A stretch of 64,000 nt of DNA. It comes from DASSUW01 sp963730535. Its GTDB lineage: Bacteria; Actinomycetota; Thermoleophilia; Solirubrobacterales; Solirubrobacteraceae. Below, piece after piece: positions 7,937 to 16,457 of the stretch (position 1 is its first letter; each line of letters begins with the position of its first letter). A program made the position numbers and the translations under genes. The notes beneath the pieces were generated by a model. That model saw only the letters and a list, made by a program, of their open reading frames with translations, did no database searches and was not told the origin of the DNA. Location of the stretch: NCBI GenBank assembly GCA_963730535.1, contig CAVSRU010000003.1:62001-126000 (forward strand). The letters are read 5' to 3'.

Positions 7937-9865
7937 TCAGCTTGCGAACTCAGTCAGCCGCTCGGCCAGGATGATGCGAGCGGCCGCCTCGAGCAGCGCG
8001 AGGTGGGAGAACGCCTGCGGGAAGTTGCCGAGGTGGCGGCCCGTTGCGGTGTCGAACTCCTCCGCGTAGAGACCGAGCGGCGAGGCGATCCTGAGGAGGC
8101 GCTCCATCAGATCGCGTGCACTCTGCAGCTCGCCGATGACCGCGAGTCCGGAGACGAGCCAGAACGAGCAGATCAGGAACGTGCCCTCCCGCCCCGCGAG
8201 GCCGTCGTCGGTCTCCTCGGTGCGATAACGCAGCACGAAGCCGTCCTCGGTCAGCTCCTCGGCGATCGCCGTCACCGTGGCCCGCAGGCGCGGATCGTCG
8301 GCCGAGAGGAACCCGAAGATGGGCGCCAGCAGTGCCGATGCATCGAGGGCGTCCGTCTCGTAGTGCTGGCGCAGCGCCCCGCGGCCGTCGACCCCGTTCG
8401 CGAGGATGTCCGCGCGGATCTCGTCCGCCTCCAGACGCCAGCTCCGCGCCTTCTCCCCGTCACCCCGGATCTCAGCCAGCTCCGCCGCACGGTCGAGCGC
8501 GACCCACCCCATCAGCTTCGAGGACACGTAGTGCCGCGGCTCGCCGCGCGCCTCCCAGATGCCCTGATCGGGCTCCCGCCAGGCCCGGATCGCGCACTCG
8601 GCCTGCGCCTCAACGACCGGCCACAGCCGCCGTGGCAGCCGCTGGCTGCGGCGCGTGTGGAGCAGGATTGAGTCCAGGACCGCCCCGAAGACGTCGTTCT
8701 GGCGCTGGTCGAACGCGCCGTTGCCGACCCTCACCGGCCGCGCCCCGTCGTAGCCCGACAGGTGGTCCAGCGTGGACTCGCTCAGGTCCCGGTGGCCGTC
8801 GATGCCGTACATGATCTGCAACGCCCCGTCTTCGTTGGGCTCGAGGTCGGCGACGTACTGCATGAACTCGTCCGCCTCCCAGTCCAGGTTGAGCCAGTGC
8901 AGCGCGCGGAGCGTGAACGTCGAGTCACGCATCCAGGCGTAGCGATAGTCCCAGTTGCGCTCGCCGCCCGGGGTCTCGGGGAGCGAGGTCGTCAGCGCCG
9001 CAACGGTCGCTCCGGTGGGCATGAAGGTGAGGCCCTTGATGGCCAGCGCCGACCGCTCGATCGGCTCGCGCCAGCGATGGTCGATGGGCCGTGACCGGTC
9101 CAGCCAGTCGCGCCAGAACGAGCAGGTGGCGGACAGCCGCTGCTCGGCCTCGTCGGCGTCGGCCGGCGAGGCCAGCTCCTCGGCCCAGGACAGCGAGCAG
9201 AAGAGCCGCTCGCCCGCCCGCAACGCGTGGCGCGCGCGGACGCGGCCGCCCTCGACGCCGAGCGCCATATCGGTCCGGAGCCGCATGCGGACATCCCCGG
9301 CGGCCACGTCGGCGGTCGTCAGCGCGTCGTTCGTGAGACTCCAGTCGGCGGTGACGCGGCCGTAATCGAACACCGGCTCACACACCAGCTCGACCTCGAC
9401 GGCGCCGTCCACGCAAGTGACGACCCGGACGAGGGCATGGTCGGCGTCCTCGTCCGCGGGCGGGCGGGTGTGGGGGGTGATCGTGTCGACTCCTCGGCGG
9501 GGACCCATGGTCAGCGCGTCACGCACGACGACCCAGCCGCCCGGAGCGTGCCACGTGGTCACGAGCACGTTCGTCCCGGGCTCGTAGTGCCGGGCGGTCG
9601 GAACCGTGAGCCCGTACGGACCCAGCCGGAAGCTGCCGGCCTGCCGGTCGAGCAGGCTCCCGAACACGCTCGGCGCGTCGAAGCGCGGAACGCACAGCCA
9701 GTCGATCGTCCCGTCGGGCGCGACCAGCGCTCCGGTGTGGCAGTCCGACAGGAAGGCGTAATCCGCGATCGGCGGGAACGGCGAAGGCCGTGCCGCGCTC
9801 TGCGGCCAGTCGTTCGCCGGCAGTGCGGCGTCGCCGTCGTGGCGCGTGGCGGTCTCGATCCCCAT
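7937..9865 (-). CDS. GH15 family glycoside hydrolase (trehalase/glucoamylase-like)
   Basis: A 642-residue cytosolic enzyme with the two-part GH15 layout. It has an N-terminal beta-sandwich beginning IADYAFLSDCHTGALVAPDGTIDWLCVPRFD, and an (alpha/alpha)6 barrel with GERNWDYRYAWMRDSTFTL (about residues 305-323) and the C-terminal acidic motif YAEEFD followed by LGNFPQAFSHL. In actinobacteria this subgroup includes trehalases and alpha-glucosidases acting on short alpha-glucans, and the sequence does not decide between them. There is no signal peptide. The gene stops close to the molybdoenzyme fragment and is divergent from the amidotransferase gene at 10134. Confidence 0.9.
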   Translation of the reverse strand: MGIETATRHDGDAALPANDWPQSAARPSPFPPIADYAFLSDCHTGALVAPDGTIDWLCVPRFDAPSVFGSLLDRQAGSFRLGPYGLTVPTARHYEPGTNVLVTTWHAPGGWVVVRDALTMGPRRGVDTITPHTRPPADEDADHALVRVVTCVDGAVEVELVCEPVFDYGRVTADWSLTNDALTTADVAAGDVRMRLRTDMALGVEGGRVRARHALRAGERLFCSLSWAEELASPADADEAEQRLSATCSFWRDWLDRSRPIDHRWREPIERSALAIKGLTFMPTGATVAALTTSLPETPGGERNWDYRYAWMRDSTFTLRALHWLNLDWEADEFMQYVADLEPNEDGALQIMYGIDGHRDLSESTLDHLSGYDGARPVRVGNGAFDQRQNDVFGAVLDSILLHTRRSQRLPRRLWPVVEAQAECAIRAWREPDQGIWEARGEPRHYVSSKLMGWVALDRAAELAEIRGDGEKARSWRLEADEIRADILANGVDGRGALRQHYETDALDASALLAPIFGFLSADDPRLRATVTAIAEELTEDGFVLRYRTEETDDGLAGREGTFLICSFWLVSGLAVIGELQSARDLMERLLRIASPLGLYAEEFDTATGRHLGNFPQAFSHLALLEAAARIILAERLTEFAS

Positions 9866-10133
9866 GTCATGACGCTACGCCCGCCGTCACGGCGCGCCAA
9901 TGGTGTCGCCCGGCGTCCCGCACGCGTGTGCCCACCACGCCGCTCCGCCACGCTGTGCAACGCAGTCCTTTCGGGGTGCCGGCACGAACCCGTTGCGGCT
10001 GTACGCCCCATTGCAGTCGCGCGCCCGCAGCGAAACGCTGGCACCATCCCCGCTCGACAGCAGGCTGGAGTTCTTCAGCGCCCGGATCACTGCGGGTGCG
10101 GGGCCCCGCCCCCACGACAGTCAGGAGCCGCTG

Positions 10134-10985
10134 ATGTGCCGCTGGAACGCCTACTTCGGACAGCCGGTCCTGATCGACGAGCTGCTCTTCCGCACCGAAC
10201 ACAGCCTCATCGATCAGAGCCTGCACTCGCGCATGGGGGTGGAGACGACCAACGGGGACGGCTTTGGCCTCGGCTGGTACACCGCCGGCAACGGCGGCAC
10301 CCCGGCCCGCTACCGGAGCGTCACGCCGGCGTGGAGCGACCAGAACCTGCGCGATCTCGCCTCTCACGTCGAGTCGCCGTTGTTCCTCGCCCACATCCGC
10401 GCGACGACCGGGACCCCGGTCCAGCAGACCAACTGCCATCCGTTCCGGCACGGGCGCTGGCTGTTCGTGCACAACGGCGTCATCAACGGCTTCCAGGCCA
10501 TGCGCCGCGACCTGCTCTACGCCGTCGACTCCTCGCTGTTCGACGGCGTCCACGGCTCCACCGACTCCGAGGCCCTGTTCTACCTCGCGCTGACCTTCGG
10601 GCTCGAGGACGACCCGATCGGTGCCGTCGAGCGCGCGGTCGGGTTCGTGGAGGCCACCGCCGGAGCGCATGGGATCGAGCACCCCGTGCAGATGACGCTC
10701 GGGTTCAGCGACGGTGAGCGCCTCTACGCCGTCCGCTACTCCACCGAACACTCCTCGCGCACGCTCTTCGTGTCAGAGGACGTCGCGGCCGTGCGCGCCC
10801 TGCATCCCGACAACGCCCGGTTTCAGCGGATGACCGACGAGGACCGCGTCGTCGTCTCAGAGCCCGTCTCGGACCTCCCCGGGGTCTGGCGCGAGGTGCC
10901 CGAATCGACCGCGCTGATCATCCAGCGCGGCCCCGACGAGCAGCGCGAGTTCACACCACGAACCGCCGCTGCGGCCGTGCACTGA
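10134..10985 (+). CDS. class II glutamine amidotransferase-like protein (YafJ/EgtC type)
   Basis: A 283-residue Ntn hydrolase-fold protein. The start at 10134 is fixed by the family: Met is followed directly by Cys2, the N-terminal nucleophile (MCRWNAYFG), and CAGGAG lies upstream. Other conserved elements are GFGLGWY, FLAHIRATTG, NCHPFRHGRWLFVHNGVING and GSTDSEALFYL. This family includes YafJ and EgtC (gamma-glutamyl hercynylcysteine sulfoxide hydrolase). No ergothioneine genes are nearby, so a generic gamma-glutamyl amidase or amidotransferase call is safest. The DHA2 transporter follows after two bases, which suggests co-expression. Confidence 0.88.
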   Translation: MCRWNAYFGQPVLIDELLFRTEHSLIDQSLHSRMGVETTNGDGFGLGWYTAGNGGTPARYRSVTPAWSDQNLRDLASHVESPLFLAHIRATTGTPVQQTNCHPFRHGRWLFVHNGVINGFQAMRRDLLYAVDSSLFDGVHGSTDSEALFYLALTFGLEDDPIGAVERAVGFVEATAGAHGIEHPVQMTLGFSDGERLYAVRYSTEHSSRTLFVSEDVAAVRALHPDNARFQRMTDEDRVVVSEPVSDLPGVWREVPESTALIIQRGPDEQREFTPRTAAAAVH

Positions 10986-10987
10986 CG

Positions 10988-12571
10988 ATGGCCGGTCCGT
11001 CCCCGAAGGCAGCGGGGAGCTCGCGGCTGTCGGTCGTGCTGGCGGCGGCGATGTTCGTGCTCGTCGTCGACACGTCCCTGATGAACGTGTCGATCGCGGC
11101 CGTCGTCAGGGACCTCGACACCACGGTGAGCTCGGTCCAGAGCGCGATCGCGCTCGAGGCGCTGGTCTCGGCTGCGTTCATCCTCATCAGCAGCAAGGTC
11201 GGCGACCTCTTCGGACGCAAGCGGGCGTACGTGCTGGGCCTGCTGGGGTACGCGATCGGAGCGGTGGCGATGACCCTCGCCCAGAGCCTGACGGCGATCA
11301 TCGTCTTCTGGGCGATCATCGGCGGCCTCGGCGCCTCGCTGCTGCTGCCGGCGATGCAGTCGCTGATCCATGGCAACTTCGAGGGAGCGGCGCAGAAGAA
11401 GACCTATGCGCTCGTCGGGGCGGCAGCGGCGATCGCCGCTGCGGTCGGCCCGCTGCTGGGCGGCTTCGTCACCACCTACCTGTCCTGGCGCGTCGGCTTC
11501 CTGCTGGAGGCCGTGGTCATCGCGGTCGTGCTGTCGCAGCTCGGGCTTCTCAAGGACGTCCCGTACACGGGAGAGCGGCAGGTCGACGGGGTCGGCGCGG
11601 GCCTGTCCGTGATCGGGATGGGCGGCGTGGTGCTGGGCATCCTGGTGTGGCAGGAGGGCGGCGACTACGTGGTGCTGCTGATCGCGATCGGCGCGCTCGC
11701 GCTGTGGGCGCTCGCCCGTTGGCTCGTGCGGCGCCATCACGCCGGCAAGGTGACCCTGCTCGATCCGGATCTGTTCGCGCTCCCGCACTTCAGACTCGGG
11801 TTTACCGGGCAGATGCTGCAGAACATCACGCTCGGCGGGGCGATGATCGCGCTGCCGATCTTCCTGCAGATCAAGCTCGAGTACGACGCGCTGGAGACGG
11901 GCCTGTCGCTCGCTCCACTCTCACTGACCATGTTCGGCGTCGCGATCCTCGCCGGGCGCAGGTCCGGCGGCCGGCGCGCTTCCGAGATCATCCGGGCCGG
12001 GTTCGCGCTGAACACGCTGGGCCTGGCGCTCATCATCCCGATCGTGCCCCGCGCCGACTCCGGCTGGTACCTGCTCATCCCGCTGGTGATCGCGGGAGCC
12101 GGGCTCGGACTGCTGGTCTCCCAGCTCAACAACTACACGCTCGCCCCGATCGACGACGAGCGCATCAGCGAGGCCGCCGGGGTGAACTCGGCGTCCGGCT
12201 CGTTCGGGCTGTCGTTCGGCCTGGCCATGGCCGGCGGCATCCTGCTCGCAACCCTATCCCTGGCGTTTACGAACATGACCAACGCGAGCCCCGTGATCCC
12301 CTCCTCGCAACAGCAGCAGATCGCGCAGACGCTCGAAGACGACGCGCAGGTCGTCAGCAACACGCAACTCGACGAACTGCTCGCCGACGAGCCCCCGCCC
12401 GTCCGGGAGGAGATCCTCGACATCAACACCGACGCGACGAACCTCGCCCTTCAAGTCGCGCTGTTCGTGCCGATCCTCGCGGGCCTGCTCGGGCTCTTCA
12501 ACGCGTTCCGCATGATGCGCCTACCGGACATCGAGCCCTCGGCCTCCGTCGAAGCAGCGGCCTTGGCATGA
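10988..12571 (+). CDS. DHA2-type MFS transporter
   Basis: A 527-residue 14-helix transporter. Features are DTSLMNVSIAAVVRDL in TM1 (the DHA2 D-x3-V-x-A-like signature), motif A as SKVGDLFGRKR, and a Gly-rich TM5 (AAAVGPLLGGFVTTYLSWR). A hydrophilic extracellular loop of about 70 residues (SSQQQQIAQTLEDDAQ) precedes the last helix. It is a presumed multidrug or metabolite exporter. It starts two bases after the amidotransferase stop, so the pair is probably an operon. It is convergent with the potassium channel gene at 12635. Confidence 0.9.
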   Translation: MAGPSPKAAGSSRLSVVLAAAMFVLVVDTSLMNVSIAAVVRDLDTTVSSVQSAIALEALVSAAFILISSKVGDLFGRKRAYVLGLLGYAIGAVAMTLAQSLTAIIVFWAIIGGLGASLLLPAMQSLIHGNFEGAAQKKTYALVGAAAAIAAAVGPLLGGFVTTYLSWRVGFLLEAVVIAVVLSQLGLLKDVPYTGERQVDGVGAGLSVIGMGGVVLGILVWQEGGDYVVLLIAIGALALWALARWLVRRHHAGKVTLLDPDLFALPHFRLGFTGQMLQNITLGGAMIALPIFLQIKLEYDALETGLSLAPLSLTMFGVAILAGRRSGGRRASEIIRAGFALNTLGLALIIPIVPRADSGWYLLIPLVIAGAGLGLLVSQLNNYTLAPIDDERISEAAGVNSASGSFGLSFGLAMAGGILLATLSLAFTNMTNASPVIPSSQQQQIAQTLEDDAQVVSNTQLDELLADEPPPVREEILDINTDATNLALQVALFVPILAGLLGLFNAFRMMRLPDIEPSASVEAAALA

Positions 12572-12634
12572 AGAGACGCCGAACGGCTTGGTCGTTTTCG
12601 TCGGTCGCCCGCTCCGAGCGGACGTCGAGCGCGG

Positions 12635-13111
12635 TCAGTCGCCTGGTTGCGATCTCTGCTCTTCCAGCCGTGCCTCGATCGCGGCGAGCCTCGCGCTCAT
12701 CTCCTGCATCAGCTCCGGCAGCTGTTCGCGATCCGTAGGCGGCTGGCGGCGCCGGGCAGCTTCGATTAGGGCCGCGGTCACCGCAGCAGTGATCACCGTG
12801 AGGAACGCGATGCCGCTGATCATCACGAAGGCCCCGATCACACGGCCGGTACCGCTGCTCGGGACGACATCGCCGTACCCGACGGTGGTGACCGTCTGCA
12901 GCGCCCACCACAGGGCATCACCGAAGCTGTCGAAGTCCTTGCGGTCCGCCAGCCAGCCGACGAGGGCGCCCGCGAAGGTCACCAGCGCGGTGTAGCCGGC
13001 GATAATGACGGCCGCGCGGCGGGGGGTGAGCGATTTGCGCCGCAAGACGGCGGCCAGGCGCGCTGCAGCGGGGGCGCCGAACCCAGAGTCGCGCTCGCCG
13101 CTCCCGGGCAT
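12635..13111 (-). CDS. two-TM potassium channel, KcsA-like
   Basis: A 158-residue protein with a membrane helix (about 33-54), a pore loop carrying the selectivity filter TVGYGD (residues 76-81) and a second membrane helix (about 89-115). The C-terminal tail has heptad-like spacing (LPELMQEMSARLAAIEARLEEQ) and probably forms a four-helix bundle in the tetramer. It conducts K+ across the cytoplasmic membrane. There is no RCK domain. The ATG at 13111 was preferred over an in-frame upstream extension to 13270, because that region is Arg-rich and unlike the family. Confidence 0.92.
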   Translation of the reverse strand: MPGSGERDSGFGAPAAARLAAVLRRKSLTPRRAAVIIAGYTALVTFAGALVGWLADRKDFDSFGDALWWALQTVTTVGYGDVVPSSGTGRVIGAFVMISGIAFLTVITAAVTAALIEAARRRQPPTDREQLPELMQEMSARLAAIEARLEEQRSQPGD

Positions 13112-13223
13112 GGCGCTAGGTTGAACGGCCGTCCGGACGACTCGCCGCCCTACCGCCTGTAGGCGGACCCAGGCCCCAGACGTCGAGTGGGAACGGAAAT
13201 CCGACGCGCATTCGAGCTTGCTC

Positions 13224-13673
13224 CTAGCCGCAGTCCAGCGACGCGAACGCGGTCTTGTAGGAAGCCTCAAGTTGCTGGAGCGCCGTGACGAGCGCGGTCT
13301 TGGCGTCAGACGCCGAGAGCGAGATAAGGAGCTCGCTCTTGATCTCTTCGACGGAGCTCGTGAACGCCTTGTTGGCCGCCTCGGCCTGGCTGCGCCGGTC
13401 GCTGCTGAGGTCCGCTCGCGCGCTGGACATGTCGCCGAGGTCGTTCTTGATCTTGTCCAGGCTCTGCGTCACCGCATCCTTCGTGACGGTCGCCGCGGTC
13501 AGACTCTTGAGCTCGTCGACCTGCTTGCCGATGTCGGCCCGGGCATCGCATACGGTGGCCTGGGCCTTCTCCTCCGGGCTCTGAGTCGTCGCCTCGTCCT
13601 CTGAGGAGTCGCCGCACGCGCTGAGCACGAGCATGAGGATCGCGATTGCGAGGGCGGAGAGCGTCGGTCTCAT
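13224..13673 (-). CDS. small helical lipoprotein
   Basis: A 149-residue lipoprotein. The signal peptide ends in a lipobox LSAC with the lipidated Cys at residue 20, followed by an acidic linker (GDSSEDEATTQSPEEK). The rest is almost entirely alpha-helical and Ala/Asp/Lys-rich with heptad-like periodicity (about 40-145), and has two further Cys (42 and near the C-terminus) that could form a disulfide. It is presumably anchored to the outer face of the membrane. No enzymatic motif is visible and the family is unrecognised. Confidence 0.75.
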   Translation of the reverse strand: MRPTLSALAIAILMLVLSACGDSSEDEATTQSPEEKAQATVCDARADIGKQVDELKSLTAATVTKDAVTQSLDKIKNDLGDMSSARADLSSDRRSQAEAANKAFTSSVEEIKSELLISLSASDAKTALVTALQQLEASYKTAFASLDCG

Positions 13674-13835
13674 GCCACGAACCTAAAGCGGGCCGGCACG
13701 GTGGTACATCGTCCGAATCAGGTGATTGGCGATGGGGCACCGGGTCAGCGTCTACTCGCGCGAACCCGAGGACACCAGGCATACGGGCTGAGCGGGTGGC
13801 TCGGCCGGCAGTTCCTCCGGCGGGGGGTGTGAGCG

Positions 13836-14000
13836 ATGGACCAGTGGATCTGGATGTACACCCTCGTGATCGCCCTGAGCCAACGGGGTAGCCGCCGCGG
13901 CTCGCGGTGACGGGTTCTTCCTCGTCGTCCCGAGCGAGAGCCTTGTCTTCACCGCCGGTGCCTTCGCCGCGGGAGGCCAAGGCAGATCGGCGATTGAGGC
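13836..14000 (+). pseudogene. probable DedA-family membrane protein remnant
   Basis: The ATG at 13836 opens MDQWIWMYTLVIALSQRG, which stops after 24 codons. In another frame the sequence continues GFFLVVPSESLVFTAGAFAAGG, matching the conserved P-SE-LV...GA.AA stretch near the N-terminus of DedA/SNARE-associated membrane proteins. It then decays. The remaining 13674-14049 interval contains no other supportable gene. The assignment rests on one short motif. Confidence 0.4.
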
Positions 14001-14049
14001 GTTGCGGGCGGCGGTTGTTCCAGCGCAGAGACCCTGACATGCTTGACCA

Positions 14050-14514
14050 ATGCTGCAGAGGAGCTTGCGAGGTGGGGTTGCGGGCGCGGTCGCAACGGTG
14101 GTAATGACGCTCGAGCAGCCCCTCGACAAACGCCTGTTCGACTCCAAGTACGACGACGTCGAGATCCTGGGCAAGCTCGTGACGCGCGGCAACCACTGGC
14201 GACCCATCGGCTTCGTGCTCCACGTGCAGAACGGCGCGATCTTCGGCGCCGCATACGCGCGGATTAAGCCGTCGCTGCCGGGGCCGGCGGTCGTCCGCGG
14301 CCTGCTGGTGGGCCTCGTCGAGCACGTCGCGGCCTGGCCGATGACCGTGGTGTTCGACCGCTACCACCCTGCCCGCAAGGAGCTGCCGAAGCTCGCCGCC
14401 AACCCCCGAGCCTTCGGCCAAGCGACGATCCGCCACGCAGTGTTCGGCATCGTCCTCGGGCTCGTCGAGGACGCGCTCAACGACCAGCGCACAGCTCACG
14501 TTCTAGCTCGGTGA
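14050..14514 (+). CDS. hypothetical membrane protein
   Basis: A 154-residue protein with weakly hydrophobic helices at about 8-22, 54-76, 84-104 and 129-146 and conserved-looking glycines (GGVAGAVATVVMTLEQP, HVQNGAIFGAAYARI, RHAVFGIVLGLVEDAL). The Gly-x-x-Gly-rich helices resemble small DUF1440/DUF6789-type membrane proteins, but the match is impressionistic. No Shine-Dalgarno sequence is obvious. It is convergent with the alpha/beta hydrolase gene at 14586. Function unknown. Confidence 0.65.
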   Translation: MLQRSLRGGVAGAVATVVMTLEQPLDKRLFDSKYDDVEILGKLVTRGNHWRPIGFVLHVQNGAIFGAAYARIKPSLPGPAVVRGLLVGLVEHVAAWPMTVVFDRYHPARKELPKLAANPRAFGQATIRHAVFGIVLGLVEDALNDQRTAHVLAR

Positions 14515-14585
14515 GCTCCTCGCTCTCATGCGTCTGCCGGGCGCGCTACCCACGCATCCACGAGTAGCCGCCGAGGTGCGTGTCC

Positions 14586-15443
14586 TCACACCGCGCTCGA
14601 TCGCCGCGCGTGGCGCAGCGCCCAGTCCAGCGCGTAATCGGCGACCTGCTCCCAGCCCGGCCAGGCGGGCAGCAGGTGCGGCCCCTCGAACTCCTTCACC
14701 TCGGTGATCGTGTCGGACTTGTAGTGCTTGGCATTCGACTGCTGGATCGACGGCGGCATCAGGTGGTCGGCGCTGCCGGAGATGAACAGGAGCGGGGCGC
14801 GGTCGTCGTTGTCGTAGTTGACCCAGGTGTCGTCCTTGCCTGGGTGGATGTTGGCCAGCGCGCTCCCCCAGAAGATCTCGCCGGAGGCGGGGATGTGGTA
14901 GCGCTCGTACAGCCGGCGCGCCTCGTCCTCGGGGAAGCCGTTGGTGAACGCGTAGTGCCACTGCTCGAACGTGAGGCCGACGGCCTTGTGCCGATTGGCC
15001 GGGTTCTTGAGCACCGGGAAGCTGGCGCGCACCTGGGACAGCGGGATGCGCTTGACGCCCTCGGTCGGCGCCGAGTCGATCGCCACGCCGGCCGCGCCGA
15101 AGCCGTGGTCGAGCAGGATCTGCGTGAAGACGCCGCCGGCGGAGTGGCCGATCAGGATCGGCGGCGAGTCGAGGGCCTTCACGATCGACTCGAGGTGGTC
15201 GATGATCGCCGGCACCGTGACCTGCTCGATCGGCGTCGGGTCTGCGTTCAGCGCCTCGACCTCGACCTCGAAGCCGGGATACGCGGGGGCGAGGACGCGG
15301 TGGCCGCGCCCCTCGAACCTCGCGACCCAGTGCTCCCACGATCGTGGGGTCACCCAGAACCCGTGGATCAGGACGATGGTCTCGGCGGCAGTTGGCTCGG
15401 AGCTCACGGCGTGGTCCCTTCTCAACAGGTTTGAAAACCGCAA
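14586..15443 (-). CDS. alpha/beta hydrolase
   Basis: A serine hydrolase fold with the oxyanion motif HGF in IVLIHGFWVTPRSW, the nucleophile elbow GHSAGG, the Asp-bearing ISGSADHLMPP and the late His in EFEGPHLLPAWPGWE. The family covers esterases, lipases and C-C hydrolases, and the substrate cannot be deduced. A GTG at 15407 (273 residues) with AAGGGA seven bases upstream is a better start than the ATG at 15443, which adds 12 residues with no support. It is divergent from the TIR gene, whose start lies about 60-100 bases away. Confidence 0.88.
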   Translation of the reverse strand: MRFSNLLRRDHAVSSEPTAAETIVLIHGFWVTPRSWEHWVARFEGRGHRVLAPAYPGFEVEVEALNADPTPIEQVTVPAIIDHLESIVKALDSPPILIGHSAGGVFTQILLDHGFGAAGVAIDSAPTEGVKRIPLSQVRASFPVLKNPANRHKAVGLTFEQWHYAFTNGFPEDEARRLYERYHIPASGEIFWGSALANIHPGKDDTWVNYDNDDRAPLLFISGSADHLMPPSIQQSNAKHYKSDTITEVKEFEGPHLLPAWPGWEQVADYALDWALRHARRSSAV

Positions 15444-15505
15444 CCCCCCGCGCCCACGTACGCTAACCGACTCGACTAGCCAGCGTGCGTCATCATGAAT
15501 CGCGC

Positions 15506-16423
15506 ATGATCAAGCCGCGCGTCTTCCTCGGGTCGTCGGGAAAGCAGGCGAAACTGCTCCAGGCGGTCACGCGCGGGCTCCAGGACGTCGCCGACGTCGA
15601 GCCCTGGACCACCACGTTCAACCCGGGACGGTCCACCCTCGACCGGCTGGTCGAGCTCTCCCAGGAGGTCGATTTCGCGGCGTTCGTGTTCGCCCAGGAC
15701 GACTGGACCGCGACGGACGCGTCCCAGTCCGGCCAGGCGTCGCCGCGCGACAATGTGGTGTTCGAGGCCGGGCTGTTCGGCGGCGCGCTCGGCATCCGGC
15801 GAACGTTCATCCTCCACGCGAACGGTTCGAAGCTGCCGAGCGACCTGCTCGGGCTGACCTCCGTGCGCTACGACCCGGCAGCCGGCTCGGCGGAGGTTCG
15901 CGCGATCAACCAGAAGCTTCGCAAGGCGATCGAGACCGAGGGTCGCCGCGGACCGGTCGAGGGGCTGTGGTGGCAGCTGTCGCTGACCATGCGGACCGAG
16001 GAAGAACCGTCGGCGGTGAGCCTCCTGCGCATCTCGCGGGACCGCGACGGTGGCCTGAACTTGACGGGTCGGGCCTGGCAGGAGGACGGCACGCTCTCGT
16101 CCCGCTACTGGAGCGAGGCCACGACAGAACGCAGGGATCCGGCCGGCATCTTCTACTACTGGAAAGGTGAGCGCCCTCGGCACCCGAATGCGCCTCAGCT
16201 CGAGGGCACCGCCGAGATCAGGGTGGAGAGCGCCGACCGCGCCACCGGGTACTGGACGACACGGTCGGATCGCGACCCCGGGCTGAATGCCCGAACCGCC
16301 GGCATCTACCTTCGAGCCGACGCGTCAGACCTCGAGGTGCTGGACGGCGGGAGCGAGGAGGAGCGAGCCGGGCTCATCGCGCAGCGCCTTCGGGAGTGGA
16401 AGTCGGCCGCGAACGCTTTCTGA
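15506..16423 (+). CDS. CAP12-like TIR domain protein with novel C-terminal domain
   Basis: A 305-residue protein. Residues about 4-145 match the TIR-like nucleotide-binding domain of CAP12/Pycsar effectors: KPRVFLGSS at the first strand, FNPGRSTLDRL, the hydrophobic strand FAAFVFAQDD, and RDNVVFEAGLFGG with the likely catalytic Glu at residue 87. Members of this family hydrolyse NAD+ when activated by oligomerisation. Residues about 155-305 form a Trp/Tyr-rich beta domain (GLWWQLSL, YYWKGERPRH, TGYWTTRS) that I do not recognise and which may sense a ligand or membrane damage. No cyclase gene is adjacent. The start at 15506 places the TIR strand at the N-terminus; a GTG at 15485 is possible. 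Confidence 0.82.
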   Translation: MIKPRVFLGSSGKQAKLLQAVTRGLQDVADVEPWTTTFNPGRSTLDRLVELSQEVDFAAFVFAQDDWTATDASQSGQASPRDNVVFEAGLFGGALGIRRTFILHANGSKLPSDLLGLTSVRYDPAAGSAEVRAINQKLRKAIETEGRRGPVEGLWWQLSLTMRTEEEPSAVSLLRISRDRDGGLNLTGRAWQEDGTLSSRYWSEATTERRDPAGIFYYWKGERPRHPNAPQLEGTAEIRVESADRATGYWTTRSDRDPGLNARTAGIYLRADASDLEVLDGGSEEERAGLIAQRLREWKSAANAF

Positions 16424-16457
16424 GCAGAGGCCCTCGACGTTGGCGGGCGCGGCGCGC

